From: Frigoribacterium sp. MEB024 | Lineage (GTDB): Bacteria; Actinomycetota; Actinomycetes; Actinomycetales; Microbacteriaceae | Length of the DNA: 64,000 nt | Assembly: GCF_000878135.1 (NCBI RefSeq) | Contig: NZ_JXQZ01000023.1 | Coordinates: 28,981 to 92,980 of the forward strand | Reading direction: 5' to 3' | Shown: piece after piece, positions 26,081-35,674 of the stretch | Numbering within the stretch: position 1 is the first letter of the stretch | Layout of the letters: each line of letters opens with the position of its first letter | Made by a program: the position numbers and the translations under genes | Notes under the pieces: generated by a model | The model's database searches: none | Told to the model about the DNA's origin: nothing | The model's input: only the letters and a program-made list of their open reading frames with translations

Positions 26081-27424
26081 TCAGGGCGCGGGAGCCGGGG
26101 TGGTGGCCTGGGCCACCGCGGCCCGCATCGCGTCGTAGTCGGGGTAGACGTTGTCGTAGGTCGGCGGGACGAGTTCGAGACTCGTGATCTGCTGGGACTT
26201 GGCCTTCACGGCCAGGTCGACGAAGGCTGCCAGCGCGCCCTGCGGGATGTCGGTGTCGACGGTCTGCACCCCTGCCGACGCGACGGCCTGGAACTTCGAC
26301 AGGACCGTCGCCGGTTGGAACTGCGACAGCAGCGCCTGCTGCACCTCGCGCTGACGAGCCATGCGGTCGTAGTCGCTGGTGCCGTGCCGCGCCCTCGCGT
26401 ACCAGAGGGCGTGGTAGCCGTCGAGCTTCTGTTCGCCGGGCTCGATCCACCCGTCGACGTTGATCGGCTGACCGTTGCCGTCGACGCCTCCGTTGATCGG
26501 GATGCGTTGTTGCACGTCCACCTGGATGCCGCCGAGCGCATCGATGAGATCGACGAAGCCCTGCATGTCGATCAGGGCGTAGTACTGCACGGTCAGGCCC
26601 GTGATGCCCTCGACGGCGTCACGCATCGCCTCGACACCGGGATTGCTGCCCTTCGACTCGGCGTCGGGGTAGAGGTCGGGGTGCTCTTCCCCGTAGGTGT
26701 ACAGGAAGCTCACGAGGCAGTCGTCGCCGCAGTCGTAGCCGTCCGGGTAGTCGCCGTACAGCGGCGACCCCGCGACGAAGGGTGCGTCGTACAGGTTGCG
26801 CGGGATGCCCACGATGGTGGTCGCACCGGTCTCGGCGTCGATGCTGGCGACCGAGATGCTGTCGGGGCGCAGACCGGTGCGGTCCGCCCCGGCGTCCCCT
26901 CCGAGCAACATGATGTTGTAGCGCCCGTCCACGGGAGGCGCGGCGTCGGCCCTCGAGGTGAACAGACTGTTGAGCAGACCGTGCTGCACACCGGCGAGGT
27001 AGGCCCCGTAGGCGGCGGGTCCGACGGTCACCACCATCAACAGCACCATCGCCCCGGCGAGAAGTCCCCGGGCCGACGGGGCCGTCCGGACGATGCGGGC
27101 CAACCGCAGCGTGTCGACGGTCAGCACCACCCACAGCACCGCGTAGTACGCGAGGAAGACCTGGACGACGGTGAGGGCGACGACGTTGGTCGCGATCTCG
27201 ATCAGGGGCGAGCGGAAGGCGAATGCCAGGACGACGACGACGACCGCGACCGCCCAGAAGACGAGGGTGGAGGCGAGCCCCCACCGGCCGAGTCGGCGAC
27301 TGCCCGCGAGCACCTGCGCGGACCCGGGCACGACCACGTTCAGCAGGACGAGCACCCACGCCCTCTTCGTCATGAACGGCTCGGAGGTGATGTCCGGATG
27401 ACGGACGGGCAGGGAGGTGCTCAC
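26081..27424 (-). CDS. LCP (LytR-CpsA-Psr) family wall-polymer ligase
   Basis: A 447-residue protein with four N-terminal membrane helices (residues about 20-150) followed by an extracellular LCP domain. The domain has [21 protein letters not shown], the [11 protein letters not shown] motif and [24 protein letters not shown], which carries the conserved arginines that bind the lipid pyrophosphate. LCP enzymes attach teichoic-type or other glycopolymers to peptidoglycan. GTG at 27424 overlaps the purE stop (GTGA). It is separated by 136 bases of unremarkable sequence from the converging glycosyltransferase. Confidence 0.92.
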   Translation of the reverse strand: MSTSLPVRHPDITSEPFMTKRAWVLVLLNVVVPGSAQVLAGSRRLGRWGLASTLVFWAVAVVVVVLAFAFRSPLIEIATNVVALTVVQVFLAYYAVLWVVLTVDTLRLARIVRTAPSARGLLAGAMVLLMVVTVGPAAYGAYLAGVQHGLLNSLFTSRADAAPPVDGRYNIMLLGGDAGADRTGLRPDSISVASIDAETGATTIVGIPRNLYDAPFVAGSPLYGDYPDGYDCGDDCLVSFLYTYGEEHPDLYPDAESKGSNPGVEAMRDAVEGITGLTVQYYALIDMQGFVDLIDALGGIQVDVQQRIPINGGVDGNGQPINVDGWIEPGEQKLDGYHALWYARARHGTSDYDRMARQREVQQALLSQFQPATVLSKFQAVASAGVQTVDTDIPQGALAAFVDLAVKAKSQQITSLELVPPTYDNVYPDYDAMRAAVAQATTPAPAP

Positions 27425-27957
27425 AGTGATCGACGCAGGTCGTCGTTCTTCTGCTCGACCAGCTCGGCGAGGGACTCGGCGTGGCGGGCCAGCCGCTCGG
27501 CGACCACCGGGTCGTGCGAGCCGATGATGCGGGCCGCGAGCAGACCGGCGTTCACCGCGCCTCCGATCGAGACCGTCGCCACGGGGATGCCGGCCGGCAT
27601 CTGCACGATCGAGAGCAGCGAGTCCAGGCCGTCGAGCTTGGCCAAGGCGACGGGCACACCGACCACGGGGAGGGTCGTGACCGATGCGATCATGCCGGGC
27701 AGGTGCGCTGCTCCCCCGGCCCCGGCGACGATGACGGAGAGTCCGCGACCTGCCGCGTCGCGACCGAAGGCGATCATCTTGTCCGGTGTGCGGTGGGCCG
27801 AGACGACCTCGACCTCGTGCGGGATGCCCAGCTCGGTCAGGATCGTCGACGCCCCCTGCATGGTGGGCCAGTCGCTGTCGGAGCCCATGACGATGGCGAC
27901 CTTCGCGGGTACGGCGGGGTCGTTCGGGCGCACGTCGGTGCTCTTCGGGTCGGACAC
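27421..27957 (-). CDS. purE: N5-carboxyaminoimidazole ribonucleotide mutase
   Basis: A 178-residue class I PurE, which moves the carboxyl group to make CAIR in purine synthesis. [24 protein letters not shown] and [12 protein letters not shown] are the three conserved active-site segments. A 16-residue N-terminal extension precedes the core. GTG at 27957 has TATCCT 7 bases upstream, so purE may have its own leaderless start in addition to read-through from purK. It is coupled to the LCP gene. Confidence 0.96.
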   Translation of the reverse strand: MSDPKSTDVRPNDPAVPAKVAIVMGSDSDWPTMQGASTILTELGIPHEVEVVSAHRTPDKMIAFGRDAAGRGLSVIVAGAGGAAHLPGMIASVTTLPVVGVPVALAKLDGLDSLLSIVQMPAGIPVATVSIGGAVNAGLLAARIIGSHDPVVAERLARHAESLAELVEQKNDDLRRSL

Positions 27958-27964
27958 GGACTAG

Positions 27965-27970
27965 AGGATA
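27965..27970 (-). promoter_or_regulatory. Candidate -10 box for leaderless purE
   Basis: TATCCT on the minus strand ends 7 bases before the purE GTG, in the 17-base gap after purK. Confidence 0.4.
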
Positions 27971-27974
27971 GCCG

Positions 27975-29114
27975 TCAGTCGGTGAAGAACTCGACAGCGG
28001 CACGCGCCCGGAAGACGGCCTCGTCGAGGTCGTCGCCGACCACGGTGACGTGGCCGACCTTGCGCCCGGGCCGGGGGTCCTTGCCGTAGTCGTGAACCTT
28101 GACCGCCGGCTGGTCGGCCATCAGGGCGGGCAGACGGTCGGCCATCGACCCCGTCGCCGGCCCGCCGAGCACGTTCAGCATGACGCTCCAGGGACGGTGG
28201 CAGTCCGTGTCGCCGAGCGGCAGGTCGAGCACGGCCCGGAGGTGCTGTTCGAACTGGCTCGTGGTCGACCCGTCGATCGTCCAGTGCCCCGTGTTGTGCG
28301 GCCGCATGGCGAGTTCGTTGATCAGGAGGCGCTCGTCGGTCGTCTCGAAGAGCTCGACGGCCAGGACGCCGGTGACGTCGAGCCGCTGGGCGACCGTCCG
28401 CGCGATCTCGTCGGCGGCGTCGGCCAAGCGACCGGCGCTCGAGGGTGCCGGGGCGAAGACCTCGGAGCACACCCCGTCGCGTTGGACGGTCTCGACGAGA
28501 GGCCAGAGGGCGATGTCACCGCTCGGCCGACGGGCCACGAGCTGTGACAGTTCGCGCCGGAACGAGACGAGCTCCTCGACCAGGAGCGCGCCTCCGTTGC
28601 CGTCCTCGGCCAGGGCGCCGAACCAGTCGTCGGCGTCGTGGGCCGCCGAGACCACGCGAACGCCCTTGCCGTCGTAACCACCCCGCGCGGTCTTGACGAC
28701 CGCCCGGCCACCGTGGTCGGCGAGGAACGCCTCGAGCTCGGTGGCGTCACGGACGGCCGCCCAGTCGGGAACGGGCAAGCCGAGCTCGGAGAGCCGTCGA
28801 CGCATGACGATCTTGTCCTGCGCGACGGCCAGTGCGGACGGCCCGGGGTGCACCCGCACGCCCGCGTCGACGAGGGCGGCGAGGACGTGTTGGGGGACGT
28901 GCTCGTGGTCGAAGGTGACCACGTCGACCGTGCGCGCGAAATCGAGGACGACGTCGACGTCGTGGTAATCGCCCACCCGGGTCGCTGCCAACCGGGCCGA
29001 ACTGCCCTCGGTCTCGGCGAGGACGCTGATCTCGATGCCGAGGTGGACGGCGGGCGGGATCATCATGCGGGCCAGCTGGCCGCCGCCGATGACGCCGACA
29101 CGGAGAGCCGTCAT
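27975..29114 (-). CDS. purK: N5-carboxyaminoimidazole ribonucleotide synthase
   Basis: A 379-residue ATP-grasp enzyme that makes N5-CAIR from AIR, bicarbonate and ATP. It starts VGVIGGGQLARMM and has VVKTARGGYDGKGVRVV, ELSQLVARRPSGD and INELAMRPHNTGHWTIDG, all diagnostic for PurK. ATG at 29114 overlaps the stop of the upstream lipoprotein gene (ATGA). It is followed by purE on the same strand after 17 bases. Confidence 0.96.
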   Translation of the reverse strand: MTALRVGVIGGGQLARMMIPPAVHLGIEISVLAETEGSSARLAATRVGDYHDVDVVLDFARTVDVVTFDHEHVPQHVLAALVDAGVRVHPGPSALAVAQDKIVMRRRLSELGLPVPDWAAVRDATELEAFLADHGGRAVVKTARGGYDGKGVRVVSAAHDADDWFGALAEDGNGGALLVEELVSFRRELSQLVARRPSGDIALWPLVETVQRDGVCSEVFAPAPSSAGRLADAADEIARTVAQRLDVTGVLAVELFETTDERLLINELAMRPHNTGHWTIDGSTTSQFEQHLRAVLDLPLGDTDCHRPWSVMLNVLGGPATGSMADRLPALMADQPAVKVHDYGKDPRPGRKVGHVTVVGDDLDEAVFRARAAVEFFTD

Positions 29115-29587
29115 CGGACGACCGTCCCGCTCAGCTGCGGCGAGTCCGGAGTGCCTCCGACCGTGCACCGGTAGGTGACGTTGGCGACGCCGACGTCACC
29201 GCCCGAGTAGAGGCCGGCGACGTCGATGCTCCGCCCCCCGGAGCCCTGCACGAGGATCTGCGACGAACGGTCGTTCCAGGTGTAATCGGCACCCTGCGAC
29301 CTCGTGGCCTCGTTCCGGCAGGCATCGTAGGCGCGGGCGTCGGTCCAGCCGTCCGCCTCGTCGGACGGTACGGGGACGGGCGTCTCGACGGTGCCGGTCG
29401 GGTCGTCGGCCGGCGCCGTGGGGGCGGCCGTCTCGGCCCCCGTGTCGGGCGCCGAGGGCGATGCGGTCGACGTGGGGCTGAAGCTCGACATGGTCGGCGT
29501 CGGGTCGTCGCCGCCGCTCGTGCACGCGGAGAGGGTGAGGGCCAGGGCCCCGGCGGTCAGCACGGCGATGAGGGCCCGGTTCGTCAT
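29111..29587 (-). CDS. Small secreted lipoprotein of unknown function
   Basis: A 158-residue protein. The N-terminus has a signal peptide ending in the lipobox LSAC (Cys at residue 22), then a low-complexity Thr/Ser/Pro/Ala linker to about residue 75 and a small globular domain with two further cysteines (AYDACRNEA and VTYRCTVGG). ATG at 29587 has TACGAT 6 bases upstream, pointing to a leaderless message. Its stop overlaps the purK start, which is an unusual partner for a lipoprotein. No function is recognised. Confidence 0.75.
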   Translation of the reverse strand: MTNRALIAVLTAGALALTLSACTSGGDDPTPTMSSFSPTSTASPSAPDTGAETAAPTAPADDPTGTVETPVPVPSDEADGWTDARAYDACRNEATRSQGADYTWNDRSSQILVQGSGGRSIDVAGLYSGGDVGVANVTYRCTVGGTPDSPQLSGTVVR

Positions 29588-29593
29588 GCGGTC

Positions 29594-29599
29594 ATCGTA
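29594..29599 (-). promoter_or_regulatory. Candidate -10 box for the leaderless lipoprotein-purK unit
   Basis: TACGAT (minus strand) lies 6 bases before the ATG at 29587. No ribosome site is visible. Confidence 0.45.
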
Positions 29600-29685
29600 T
29601 CGGTGGCACCTCGTCGGACGGCGTCGACCTGCCGGAGGGGGCCGGACACCGGCACGGGACCAGGCGCCCTCTGACCGGCACTCGG

Positions 29686-30990
29686 CTACGGGCGCCCGAG
29701 TCCTCGGAACTCGAAGCCGGCCTCGCGCCACTCGGCGGGGTCGAACACGTTGCGGGCGTCGACGATGCGTCGGCCGGAGACCAGGGCGGCTACCTCGGCC
29801 GGACGCAGTGCCTTGAACTGCTTCCATTCGGTGAGGACCAGGACGATGTCGGCGTCACGGAGAGCGGTCGGGACGTCATCGACGTAGGTGAGGTCGGGAG
29901 CCAGCCGGGCGGCGGTCTCGTTGGCCTCGGGGTCGTGGACGACCACGTCGGCACCGGCGGCGTGCAGTCGGCGGGCGACGTCGAGGGCGGGCGAGTCGCG
30001 GACGTCGTCGCTGTCGGGCTTGAACGCCACGCCCAGCACGGCGACGCGCGCACCACGCACCTCGCCGAGCAGCTCGCCCGCGAGGTCGACGACGCGGTCG
30101 CGGCGGCGCAGGTTGACGGCGTCCACGTCGGCGAGGAAGTCGAGGGACTCGAGCCCCAGTTCGCGCGAACGGGCGCGGAAGGCCCGGATGTCCTTCGGCA
30201 GGCACCCGCCGCCGAAGCCGAGGCCGGCGTTGAGGAACCGGCGACCGATGCGGGCGTCGTGCCCGATCGCGTCGGCCAGTTGCGTCACGTCGGCACCGGT
30301 GGCCTCGGCGATCTCGGCCATCGCGTTGATGAACGAGATCTTCGTGGCGAGGAACGCGTTGGCCGAGACCTTGACCAGCTCGGCCGTCGCGTACCCGGTC
30401 ACGAGCCGGGGCGTGCCCGTCGCCAGAGCCGTCGCGTAGACCTCGTCGAGCACGGCCGTCGCACGCTCGCCGGCGTCGCCGGAGGGCACCCCGTAGACGA
30501 AGCGGTCGGGTGCGACGGTGTCGGCCACGGCGAACCCCTCGCGGAGGAACTCGGGGTTCCAGGCCAGGTCGGCCCCCGAGGAGGCGCGGACCAGGTCGGC
30601 GAGTCGGCTCGCGGTGCCGACGGGAACGGTGGATTTGCCCACCACGAGGTCGCCGTCGGCGAGGTGGGGCAACAGCCCCTGGACCGCGGCGTCGACGTAG
30701 GTCAGGTCGGCGGCGTCGCTGCCCGCGGTCTGCGGGGTGCCGACGGCGACGAAGTGGACCTGGGAGCCCGCGGCGTCGGCGGGGTCGGTCGAGAACCGGA
30801 GTCGCCCCGAGTCGATGGCCCGGCGGAGGGCCTCGGGCAGACCGGGCTCGAAGAACGGGGCGTGACCCGACGACAGCAGGGCGATCTTGCCCGGGTCGAC
30901 GTCGATGCCGACCACGTCGTGCCCGAGGTCGGCCATGCACGCGGCGTGCACGGCTCCGAGGTAACCGCAACCGATGACTGAGATTCGCAT
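29686..30990 (-). CDS. ugd: UDP-glucose 6-dehydrogenase family protein
   Basis: A 434-residue nucleotide-sugar dehydrogenase, oxidising UDP-glucose to UDP-glucuronate (GDP-mannose is the alternative substrate in this family). It shows the Rossmann start SVIGCGYLGAVHAA, VGKSTVPVGTA, the catalytic Cys in GLGFGGGCLPKDIRAF, and GVAFKPDSDDVRDSPALDV. ATG at 30990 has TAGGAT 6 bases upstream, which could be a -10 or a weak ribosome site. A uronic acid in the wall polymer is a plausible use. Confidence 0.92.
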   Translation of the reverse strand: MRISVIGCGYLGAVHAACMADLGHDVVGIDVDPGKIALLSSGHAPFFEPGLPEALRRAIDSGRLRFSTDPADAAGSQVHFVAVGTPQTAGSDAADLTYVDAAVQGLLPHLADGDLVVGKSTVPVGTASRLADLVRASSGADLAWNPEFLREGFAVADTVAPDRFVYGVPSGDAGERATAVLDEVYATALATGTPRLVTGYATAELVKVSANAFLATKISFINAMAEIAEATGADVTQLADAIGHDARIGRRFLNAGLGFGGGCLPKDIRAFRARSRELGLESLDFLADVDAVNLRRRDRVVDLAGELLGEVRGARVAVLGVAFKPDSDDVRDSPALDVARRLHAAGADVVVHDPEANETAARLAPDLTYVDDVPTALRDADIVLVLTEWKQFKALRPAEVAALVSGRRIVDARNVFDPAEWREAGFEFRGLGRP

Positions 30991-30996
30991 TGTAAT

Positions 30997-31002
30997 ATCC
31001 TA
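30997..31002 (-). promoter_or_regulatory. Candidate -10 box (or AGGA ribosome site) for ugd
   Basis: TAGGAT on the minus strand lies 6 bases before the ugd ATG. The embedded AGGA could equally be a ribosome site, so this one is ambiguous. Confidence 0.3.
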
Positions 31003-31018
31003 TGTCACGCGCGTCGGG

Positions 31019-31579
31019 TCAGACGACCCGGTCGTCGCCCCACGAGGTGGTGTCGGAGTGTCCGACGGACTGCTCGTGCTGGCGACGCTGGGCGACGCTG
31101 TTGAGGTTCGACTCCATCAGGTCGTGCAGGGTCGATTGGACGAGGTCGGCCGACGGCACGTCCCAGAGGACGAGCGGACGGTCGAGGCCGGTGTTGATCA
31201 GGACGTCTCCGCTGCGGAACGCGCTCTGCACCGAGTTCTTGCGCACCGTGAGGTCGTACCCACGACTGTGCAGCAGCTCTTGACGGGTGCGCACGAACAG
31301 CCCCTTGCGCACGACGAGGCGCCGCGAGGTGATGACGTAGCGCTTGCCGAGCCAGATGAGCACGGGCACCAGCCAGAGCAGCACGATCAGGGCGACGGCG
31401 GCGCCCAACACGACGTAGTTCTGCCACTCGACGTCGAAGCGACCACCGAAGAAACCGGTCGCGGCGCAGATGCCGACGAGCGCGAGCGACGGCCAGAACA
31501 GCACGCGGCCGTGGGGCCGCAGCCGCGCGACGACGTACTCGGTCGGCTGCGGTCCGTCGGTGCTCACAGGCTCATTCAT
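31019..31579 (-). CDS. PH domain-containing membrane protein (YdbS/bPH_2 type)
   Basis: A 186-residue protein with two membrane helices (FWPSLALVGICAATGFF and YVVLGAAVALIVLLWLVPVLIWL) followed by a small beta-rich domain, KRYVITSRRLVVRKGLFVRTRQELLHSRGYDLTVRKNSVQ, the usual core of bacterial PH domain 2. ATG at 31579 overlaps the birA stop by 8 bases. It ends 28 bases before ugd. Such proteins often accompany biotin ligase in actinobacteria; the function is unknown. Confidence 0.8.
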   Translation of the reverse strand: MNEPVSTDGPQPTEYVVARLRPHGRVLFWPSLALVGICAATGFFGGRFDVEWQNYVVLGAAVALIVLLWLVPVLIWLGKRYVITSRRLVVRKGLFVRTRQELLHSRGYDLTVRKNSVQSAFRSGDVLINTGLDRPLVLWDVPSADLVQSTLHDLMESNLNSVAQRRQHEQSVGHSDTTSWGDDRVV

Positions 31580-32351
31580 ACCGCAGATGCGTGACGTCAC
31601 CCGAAGCGACGGCCGTCAGCGCGCCGGTCGAGGCGGAACGCACGACCAACCGGCCCGCCTCGTCGACGTCCACCGCCTCGCCGACCAGGGCCGCGCCTCC
31701 GGGGAGTTCGACGCGGACTCCGCGTCCCAGGGTCGCGCAGTTCGCGCGGACCGACGCCAGGGCGCCGCTCGCGACCGCGTCGCCCCGGGCCGCGGCGAGG
31801 TCGCCGACGAGTCGTGCCAGGCCCGAGACCCACGACGACGTCACGGCGTCCGCGAGTTCGAGGGCGGTGCCCCGCGCTCCGTGCAGACCGAGCGACGTCG
31901 AGGTCGGGGTGGGCAGGTCGCCGGCGGGCACCGTGAGGTTGACCCCGGCACCCACGACGACGGCGCTCGCGTCGGACCGCAGCTCGGCGAGCAGGCCACT
32001 GACCTTGTCACCGTCGACCTGCACGTCGTTGGGCCACTTCAGCGTGACGTCGCCGCTCTCGACCACACCCCGGACGGAGGCGCGCATGGCCACCCCGGCG
32101 AGGAGCGGCACCCAGCCGAGCGAGTCGACCGGCAGGTCGCCCCGGTGCAGCAGCACGCTGACCGCGAGGGAACGACCGGGCGCGGTCTCCCACCGTCGGT
32201 CGAGCCGGCCCCGCCCCGCGGACTGGTCGAGCGTCAGCCAGGTCGCCAGGTGCGGCTCGTCGACGGCTGCGAGCAGGTCGGCGTTGGTCGACCCGGTGGA
32301 CTCGAGCACCACGAGTCGGGGACTGACGGACGTGCTGAGGGGGAAGGCCAT
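31572..32351 (-). CDS. birA: Biotin-[acetyl-CoA-carboxylase] ligase
   Basis: A 259-residue class I biotin protein ligase without the DNA-binding domain. The catalytic core has [25 protein letters not shown] (biotinyl-AMP loop), KWPNDV and GAGVNL; a C-terminal SH3-like part follows. It attaches biotin to the lysine of the carboxylase alpha subunit encoded at 39.8 kb. ATG at 32351 has TAGGCT 6 bases upstream. It diverges from the carboxylase beta gene, with which it is functionally linked. Confidence 0.93.
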   Translation of the reverse strand: MAFPLSTSVSPRLVVLESTGSTNADLLAAVDEPHLATWLTLDQSAGRGRLDRRWETAPGRSLAVSVLLHRGDLPVDSLGWVPLLAGVAMRASVRGVVESGDVTLKWPNDVQVDGDKVSGLLAELRSDASAVVVGAGVNLTVPAGDLPTPTSTSLGLHGARGTALELADAVTSSWVSGLARLVGDLAAARGDAVASGALASVRANCATLGRGVRVELPGGAALVGEAVDVDEAGRLVVRSASTGALTAVASGDVTHLRYE

Positions 32352-32357
32352 CAACTC

Positions 32358-32363
32358 AGCCTA
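32358..32363 (-). promoter_or_regulatory. Candidate -10 box for leaderless birA
   Basis: TAGGCT on the minus strand, 6 bases before the birA ATG; the same hexamer and spacing as rmlC. Confidence 0.45.
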
Positions 32364-32445
32364 GGGGGCCGCCGTTGACGACTCCTACGACGTCCGGGGG
32401 CGTCCACGCGTGGAAACCTCCAACGGATGGCTGCGGGTCGGTCAG

Positions 32446-32451
32446 TAGAGT
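32446..32451 (+). promoter_or_regulatory. Candidate -10 box for the leaderless carboxylase beta gene
   Basis: TAGAGT lies 7 bases before the GTG at 32459. The same hexamer and spacing occur in front of punA. Confidence 0.45.
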
Positions 32452-32458
32452 GAGGCGC

Positions 32459-34072
32459 GTGACTCCTGACTCCGCGCCCCTCACCGACGCCGCGCCCGAC
32501 CTGCACACCACCGCGGGCAAGCTCGCCGACCTCAAGGCCCGCTATCACGAGGCCGTGACGGCCAGCGGCGAGGCCGCGATCGCCAAGCAGCACGCCAAGG
32601 GCAAGAAGACGGCCCGAGAGCGCATCGACGAGCTGCTCGACCCGGGCTCGTTCGTCGAGCTCGACGAGTTCGTCCGGCACCGCACCCACGCCTTCGGCAT
32701 GGAGGCCAAGCGACCCTACGGTGACGCGGTCGTCACGGGCACGGGCACGATCCACGGCCGCCAGGTCGCGGTCTACTCGCAGGACTTCACCATCTTCGGC
32801 GGCTCGCTCGGCGAGGTCGCGGGCGAGAAGATCATCAAGGTCATGCAGCTGGCCCTCAAGACCGGGGTGCCCATCATCGGCATCCTCGACTCGGGCGGGG
32901 CGCGGATCCAGGAAGGCGTCGTCGCCCTCGGCAAGTACGGCGAGATCTTCCGGCTGAACACGGCCGCCTCGGGCGTCATCCCCCAGATCTCGCTGATCAT
33001 GGGCCCGGCGGCCGGAGGCGCGGTGTACTCCCCCGCGCTGACCGACTTCGTGATCATGGTCGACAAGACGAGCCACATGTTCGTCACCGGGCCTGACGTC
33101 ATCAAGACCGTGACGGGCGAGGACGTCGGCTTCGAGGAACTCGGCGGAGCCCTGACCCACAACAAGGTCTCGGGCGTCTCGCACTACCTCGCGAGCGACG
33201 AGGACGACGCCCTCGACTACGCCCGGGCCCTGCTGTCGTACCTCCCCGACAACAACCTGGCCGACCCGCACGTCTTCGACGTACCGGTCGAACTCGAGAC
33301 CACGGACCACGATCGACAGCTGAACACCCTGATCCCGGACAGCCCGAACCAGCCCTACGACGTGATGACGGTCATCGAGCACGTCGTCGACGACGGCGAG
33401 TTCCTCGAGGTCCAGCCGCTCTTCGCGCCCAACATCGTCGTGGGCTTCGGCCGGGTGGAGGGCCGCCCGGTGGGTGTCATCGCCAACCAGCCGTCCGCCA
33501 TGGCCGGCACCCTCAACATCGAGGCGGGTGAGAAGGCCAGCCGTTTCGTGCGCTTCTGCGACGCGTTCAACATCCCGATCCTCACCCTCGTCGACGTGCC
33601 CGGATACCTGCCCGGCACCGACCAGGAGTGGACGGGTGTGATCCGTCGCGGCGCCAAGCTGCTCTACGCCTACGCCGAGGCCACGGTCCCGCTCGTGACG
33701 GTGATCACCCGCAAGGCCTACGGCGGCGCCTACATCGTCATGGGCTCGAAACAGCTGGGCGCGGACATCAACCTCGCCTGGCCGACGGCAGAGATCGCCG
33801 TGATGGGCGGGCAGGGTGCCGTCAACATCCTGTACCGCAACGAGATCAAGGCGGCGGCCGAGGCCGGCGAGGACGTCGCAGCCGTGCGCACGCGGCTCGC
33901 GAACGAGTACACCTACAACGTCGCGAGCCCCTTCCTCGCCGCCGAGCGGGGCGAACTCGACGGCGTCGTCGAACCGGCGGCGACCCGGGTCGCCGTGATC
34001 AAGGCGCTGCGAGCACTCAAGACCAAACGGGCGACCTTGCCGCCGAAGAAGCACGGGAACATCCCCCTGTGA
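32459..34072 (+). CDS. Acyl-CoA carboxylase beta subunit (carboxyltransferase)
   Basis: A 537-residue carboxyltransferase of the AccD/PccB type, moving CO2 from biotin to acetyl- or propionyl-CoA. It has [21 protein letters not shown], the oxyanion-hole regions [10 protein letters not shown] and [16 protein letters not shown], and [14 protein letters not shown]. Malonyl-CoA and methylmalonyl-CoA from this complex feed lipid synthesis. GTG at 32459 is the start: no ribosome site is seen and a -10-like hexamer is 7 bases away. Its stop overlaps the epsilon subunit start. Confidence 0.95.
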   Translation: MTPDSAPLTDAAPDLHTTAGKLADLKARYHEAVTASGEAAIAKQHAKGKKTARERIDELLDPGSFVELDEFVRHRTHAFGMEAKRPYGDAVVTGTGTIHGRQVAVYSQDFTIFGGSLGEVAGEKIIKVMQLALKTGVPIIGILDSGGARIQEGVVALGKYGEIFRLNTAASGVIPQISLIMGPAAGGAVYSPALTDFVIMVDKTSHMFVTGPDVIKTVTGEDVGFEELGGALTHNKVSGVSHYLASDEDDALDYARALLSYLPDNNLADPHVFDVPVELETTDHDRQLNTLIPDSPNQPYDVMTVIEHVVDDGEFLEVQPLFAPNIVVGFGRVEGRPVGVIANQPSAMAGTLNIEAGEKASRFVRFCDAFNIPILTLVDVPGYLPGTDQEWTGVIRRGAKLLYAYAEATVPLVTVITRKAYGGAYIVMGSKQLGADINLAWPTAEIAVMGGQGAVNILYRNEIKAAAEAGEDVAAVRTRLANEYTYNVASPFLAAERGELDGVVEPAATRVAVIKALRALKTKRATLPPKKHGNIPL

Positions 34073-34350
34073 GCGGGCGCCACGCAGCCGCGTCCCCCGA
34101 CGCGACGGACCGCCCCACCGCCGCGGTCGAGCAGCCGTCGGCACCCCTGCTCAGGATCGTCGCCGGAGATCCGACGCCCGACGAGCTCGCGGCGGTGACG
34201 GCACTGCTGGCCGCCGTCGAGGCAGGCCGGGCCGAGGCGGCGGCGACGACGTCCTCGCGAACCGCGACGTCGGCCTGGACGCGTTCGGCCCGTGCTCCCC
34301 GTCCGTCCATCGTGTCCGGCGAGGGCCGTTGGCGGGGTTTCGCGGGTTGA
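34069..34350 (+). CDS. Acyl-CoA carboxylase epsilon subunit
   Basis: A 93-residue small protein. The motif [26 protein letters not shown] matches the actinobacterial epsilon subunit, which stabilises the alpha-beta carboxylase complex; the short C-terminal tail ends in GRWRGFAG, where the family usually carries a Trp-containing motif. GTG at 34069 overlaps the beta-subunit stop by 4 bases, so the two are translationally coupled. This context is as strong as the sequence evidence. Confidence 0.9.
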   Translation: MSGRHAAASPDATDRPTAAVEQPSAPLLRIVAGDPTPDELAAVTALLAAVEAGRAEAAATTSSRTATSAWTRSARAPRPSIVSGEGRWRGFAG

Positions 34351-34513
34351 CGCCCCGGGAACGGCGATGGGCACGGCCGTCCTCACCCATCTGTCCTCCT
34401 AAATGACGACTGCATACGCGTCCCGGAACGACCATGCTTGCTGGTGCCGGGTGTCTCGTCGAGTCACACCACCGAGCAGGGGCCGACCAGGGTGAACGGG
34501 TCGCTGTCGGGGG

Positions 34514-34548
34514 GAGTCAGGGCGGCATTCGGGTTGCCGCCCTGACTC
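34514..34548. terminator. Hairpin terminator, first of a tandem pair
   Basis: A perfect 14-bp stem (34514-34527 with 34535-34548) and 7-base loop. It follows the carboxylase epsilon gene in a 277-base gap that holds no recognisable gene and faces the converging sensor gene. Confidence 0.65.
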
Positions 34549-34557
34549 GAGGTCTCG

Positions 34558-34585
34558 GAAGGGCCGGACGATCGTCCGGCCCTTC
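34558..34585. terminator. Hairpin terminator, second of a tandem pair
   Basis: A fully palindromic 28-base sequence (12-bp stem, GATC centre) starting 9 bases after the first hairpin. Being symmetrical, it can serve both converging transcripts. Confidence 0.65.
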
Positions 34586-34627
34586 TTCACGTCGTGGGTG
34601 CCGGCCGCGCCGAGAGCCGCCGGACGA

Positions 34628-35674
34628 TCAGGGGGCCGAGCGAGGGATCTGCAGCCAGAGCTGGACTTCGTCGCCGTCGTCGTCCTCGTCCGCGTCGGCC
34701 GAGACCCCGCGGCCCAGCGCGCTCGACGACAGGTCTGCCGAGCCGAGCCCGACGACCGTGACCGCGTCGTCTCCCCCGCCCTGAACGGTCCGGACGATGA
34801 TGCGATCGGCGACGGATTCGCGCAGGGCCCCGGCGAGCACGCCATGCACCCGTCGCAGATCCGTCGGTCCGAGGTCGTCGATGCCTCCTTCGTCGAGGAG
34901 ACTGACGACGGCTCCGCGGCGGCGCGCCGCCATGACCTCGTGACGGACGTCGTCGTCGAGGAGGCGCCGGCCCCGGATCTCGTCCCGGATCGCTCCCTCG
35001 AGGTTGAGGCACTCCTGTCGCTCGGCCGCGGTCAGGTCGCCGTGTCGGCTGACGATGGTCTGGAGCATCGGCCGCGCCGTCCGACCCGTCTGGAGCAACC
35101 GGTACTGACGCTCGTTCACGTGGGCTTCCTGCGCGGCCTGCCAGTCCGCCGCTTCGTGCTCGGCGAGGATGAACTCGCGCGTCTCGCGCCCCGCGCGGGT
35201 GAGCGTGCTCGACATCGCATGGCTGAAGGCGACCCAGACCACGCTGCCGACGATGCCGAGGTCGGCGATCTGTTCGAGCCCGGCCCACAGCACGCCGTGC
35301 ACCGCCATGAAACCGACCCCGAGCCAGGCGAAGCCCTGTCGACGCCTCGTGGACACGATCACCATGAGCGTGCCCACGGCGGCCACGTACCAGGTGGCGT
35401 AGCCGTTCTTCACCGAGCTGTCGAGCCCGGAGGTCACGACGAGCGGCAGGACGATGCTCACGGCCAAGCAGAACGAGGCCATCCACACGGGCATGATGAC
35501 GTGCTTGCTGGGCCACAGCACCGCCACGGTCGCCGCGGCGTACAACGCCATGCACGCGACGACGGGCAGCGGATCGGTGAACCGGTCCAGTGACACCGCG
35601 GCCAGGACCAGGTGGTACGCCGAGAAGACCGCGGCCAGCGACACGATCAGCCACCGCGGCACGGAGACCCTCAC
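34628..35674 (-). CDS. Membrane sensor protein, probably degenerate histidine kinase
   Basis: A 348-residue protein with about five N-terminal membrane helices (residues 5-140), a short helical linker and a C-terminal domain of about 150 residues. That domain has the general size of a kinase ATPase but no visible N-box or DxGxG-type G-box; the C-terminus is instead very acidic (residues around ADADEDDDGDE). GTG at 35674 overlaps the stop of the second sensor gene (GTGA). It likely modulates the neighbouring kinase and LuxR-type regulator rather than phosphorylating itself. Confidence 0.6.
   Translation of the reverse strand: MRVSVPRWLIVSLAAVFSAYHLVLAAVSLDRFTDPLPVVACMALYAAATVAVLWPSKHVIMPVWMASFCLAVSIVLPLVVTSGLDSSVKNGYATWYVAAVGTLMVIVSTRRRQGFAWLGVGFMAVHGVLWAGLEQIADLGIVGSVVWVAFSHAMSSTLTRAGRETREFILAEHEAADWQAAQEAHVNERQYRLLQTGRTARPMLQTIVSRHGDLTAAERQECLNLEGAIRDEIRGRRLLDDDVRHEVMAARRRGAVVSLLDEGGIDDLGPTDLRRVHGVLAGALRESVADRIIVRTVQGGGDDAVTVVGLGSADLSSSALGRGVSADADEDDDGDEVQLWLQIPRSAP

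Noticed and set aside
34399..34845. A 148-codon minus-strand frame near the tandem hairpins
   Set aside because: It spans both hairpins and is unlike any protein; the sensor gene in the other frame fits the family better.
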